A stretch of 6,574 nt of DNA from Moraxellaceae bacterium (lineage in GTDB: Bacteria > Pseudomonadota > Gammaproteobacteria > Pseudomonadales > Moraxellaceae). A program made the position numbers and the translations under genes. Of the stretch, positions 6,502 to 6,574 are shown piece after piece. The stretch spans positions 1 to 6,574 of the forward strand of contig JAUXNL010000464.1 of assembly GCA_030684415.1 (NCBI GenBank), written 5' to 3'. The notes under the pieces were generated by a model. The model had not been told where the DNA came from. It worked only from the letters and a program-made list of their open reading frames with translations, and made no database searches. The stretch's first letter is position 1; each line of letters begins with the position of its first letter.

Positions 6502-6574
6502 TCAGCGTCTGACGCCGTGTATCCCTGGCTCAGGCTCCAACTGCACACCGAACCGTTCTTGCACATCACGGCAA
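6502..6574 (-). CDS. murB: C-terminal end of MurB, UDP-N-acetylenolpyruvoylglucosamine reductase (5' part beyond the window)
   Basis: Reading the minus strand from the right edge gives CRDVQERFGVQLEPEPG, then IHGVRR and TGA (6504-6502). The motif V-x-x-R-F-G-V-x-L-E-P-E is the characteristic C-terminus of MurB, the flavoenzyme that reduces UDP-GlcNAc-enolpyruvate to UDP-MurNAc in cytoplasmic peptidoglycan precursor synthesis. The Glu of the LEPE segment corresponds to the family's C-terminal active-site glutamate. Only 23 codons are visible, so the call rests on this motif and on the known closeness of murB to rne in Pseudomonas (recalled, not checked). Confidence 0.68.
   Translation of the reverse strand, partial: CRDVQERFGVQLEPEPGIHGVRR

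Overview
The window looks like part of a Gammaproteobacterial chromosome, probably Pseudomonadales-like. It is about 60% GC in its core genes. The RNase E N-terminus reads MKRMLINAT and the catalytic half aligns almost residue for residue with the E. coli and Pseudomonas enzymes. The neighbours also fit: rluC diverges from rne, as in many Gammaproteobacteria, and a murB 3' end faces rne from the far side. From memory, Pseudomonas has the order rluC, rne, murB. The genus cannot be named from this sequence alone.

Layout. Positions 1-541 (minus) hold the first 180 codons of rluC, a 23S rRNA pseudouridine synthase. Positions 542-1349 are a divergent 808-nt spacer without a credible gene. Its rne-proximal half is full of short inverted repeats and probably encodes a structured rne 5' leader. 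Positions 1350-4220 (plus) are a complete rne gene (956 aa): a well-conserved catalytic half, a membrane-binding helix, and a low-complexity Arg/Pro- and Ala/Pro-rich tail with internal repeats. A strong intrinsic terminator follows at once.

Positions 4268-5213 differ from the rest. From about 4500 the DNA becomes AT-rich. It contains a doubtful 28-codon ORF directly abutting a GTG-started 129-aa membrane protein that I cannot assign to a family. This looks like an accessory or horizontally acquired insert in an otherwise housekeeping locus. A bidirectional-looking terminator (5214-5245) separates it from the convergent gene on the minus strand.

Positions 5403-6347 (minus) encode a complete alpha/beta-hydrolase with an N-terminal signal sequence and an intact Ser-Asp-His triad. 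Positions 6502-6574 (minus) hold the last 23 codons of a probable murB, cut by the window edge.

Functionally, rluC and rne both act on ribosomes or RNA, and murB on peptidoglycan precursors. The exported hydrolase and the small membrane protein appear to be accessory genes placed between rne and murB. No clearly new multi-gene system is visible. The most interesting items are the structured rne leader, the AT-rich orphan island and the repeat-expanded RNase E tail.
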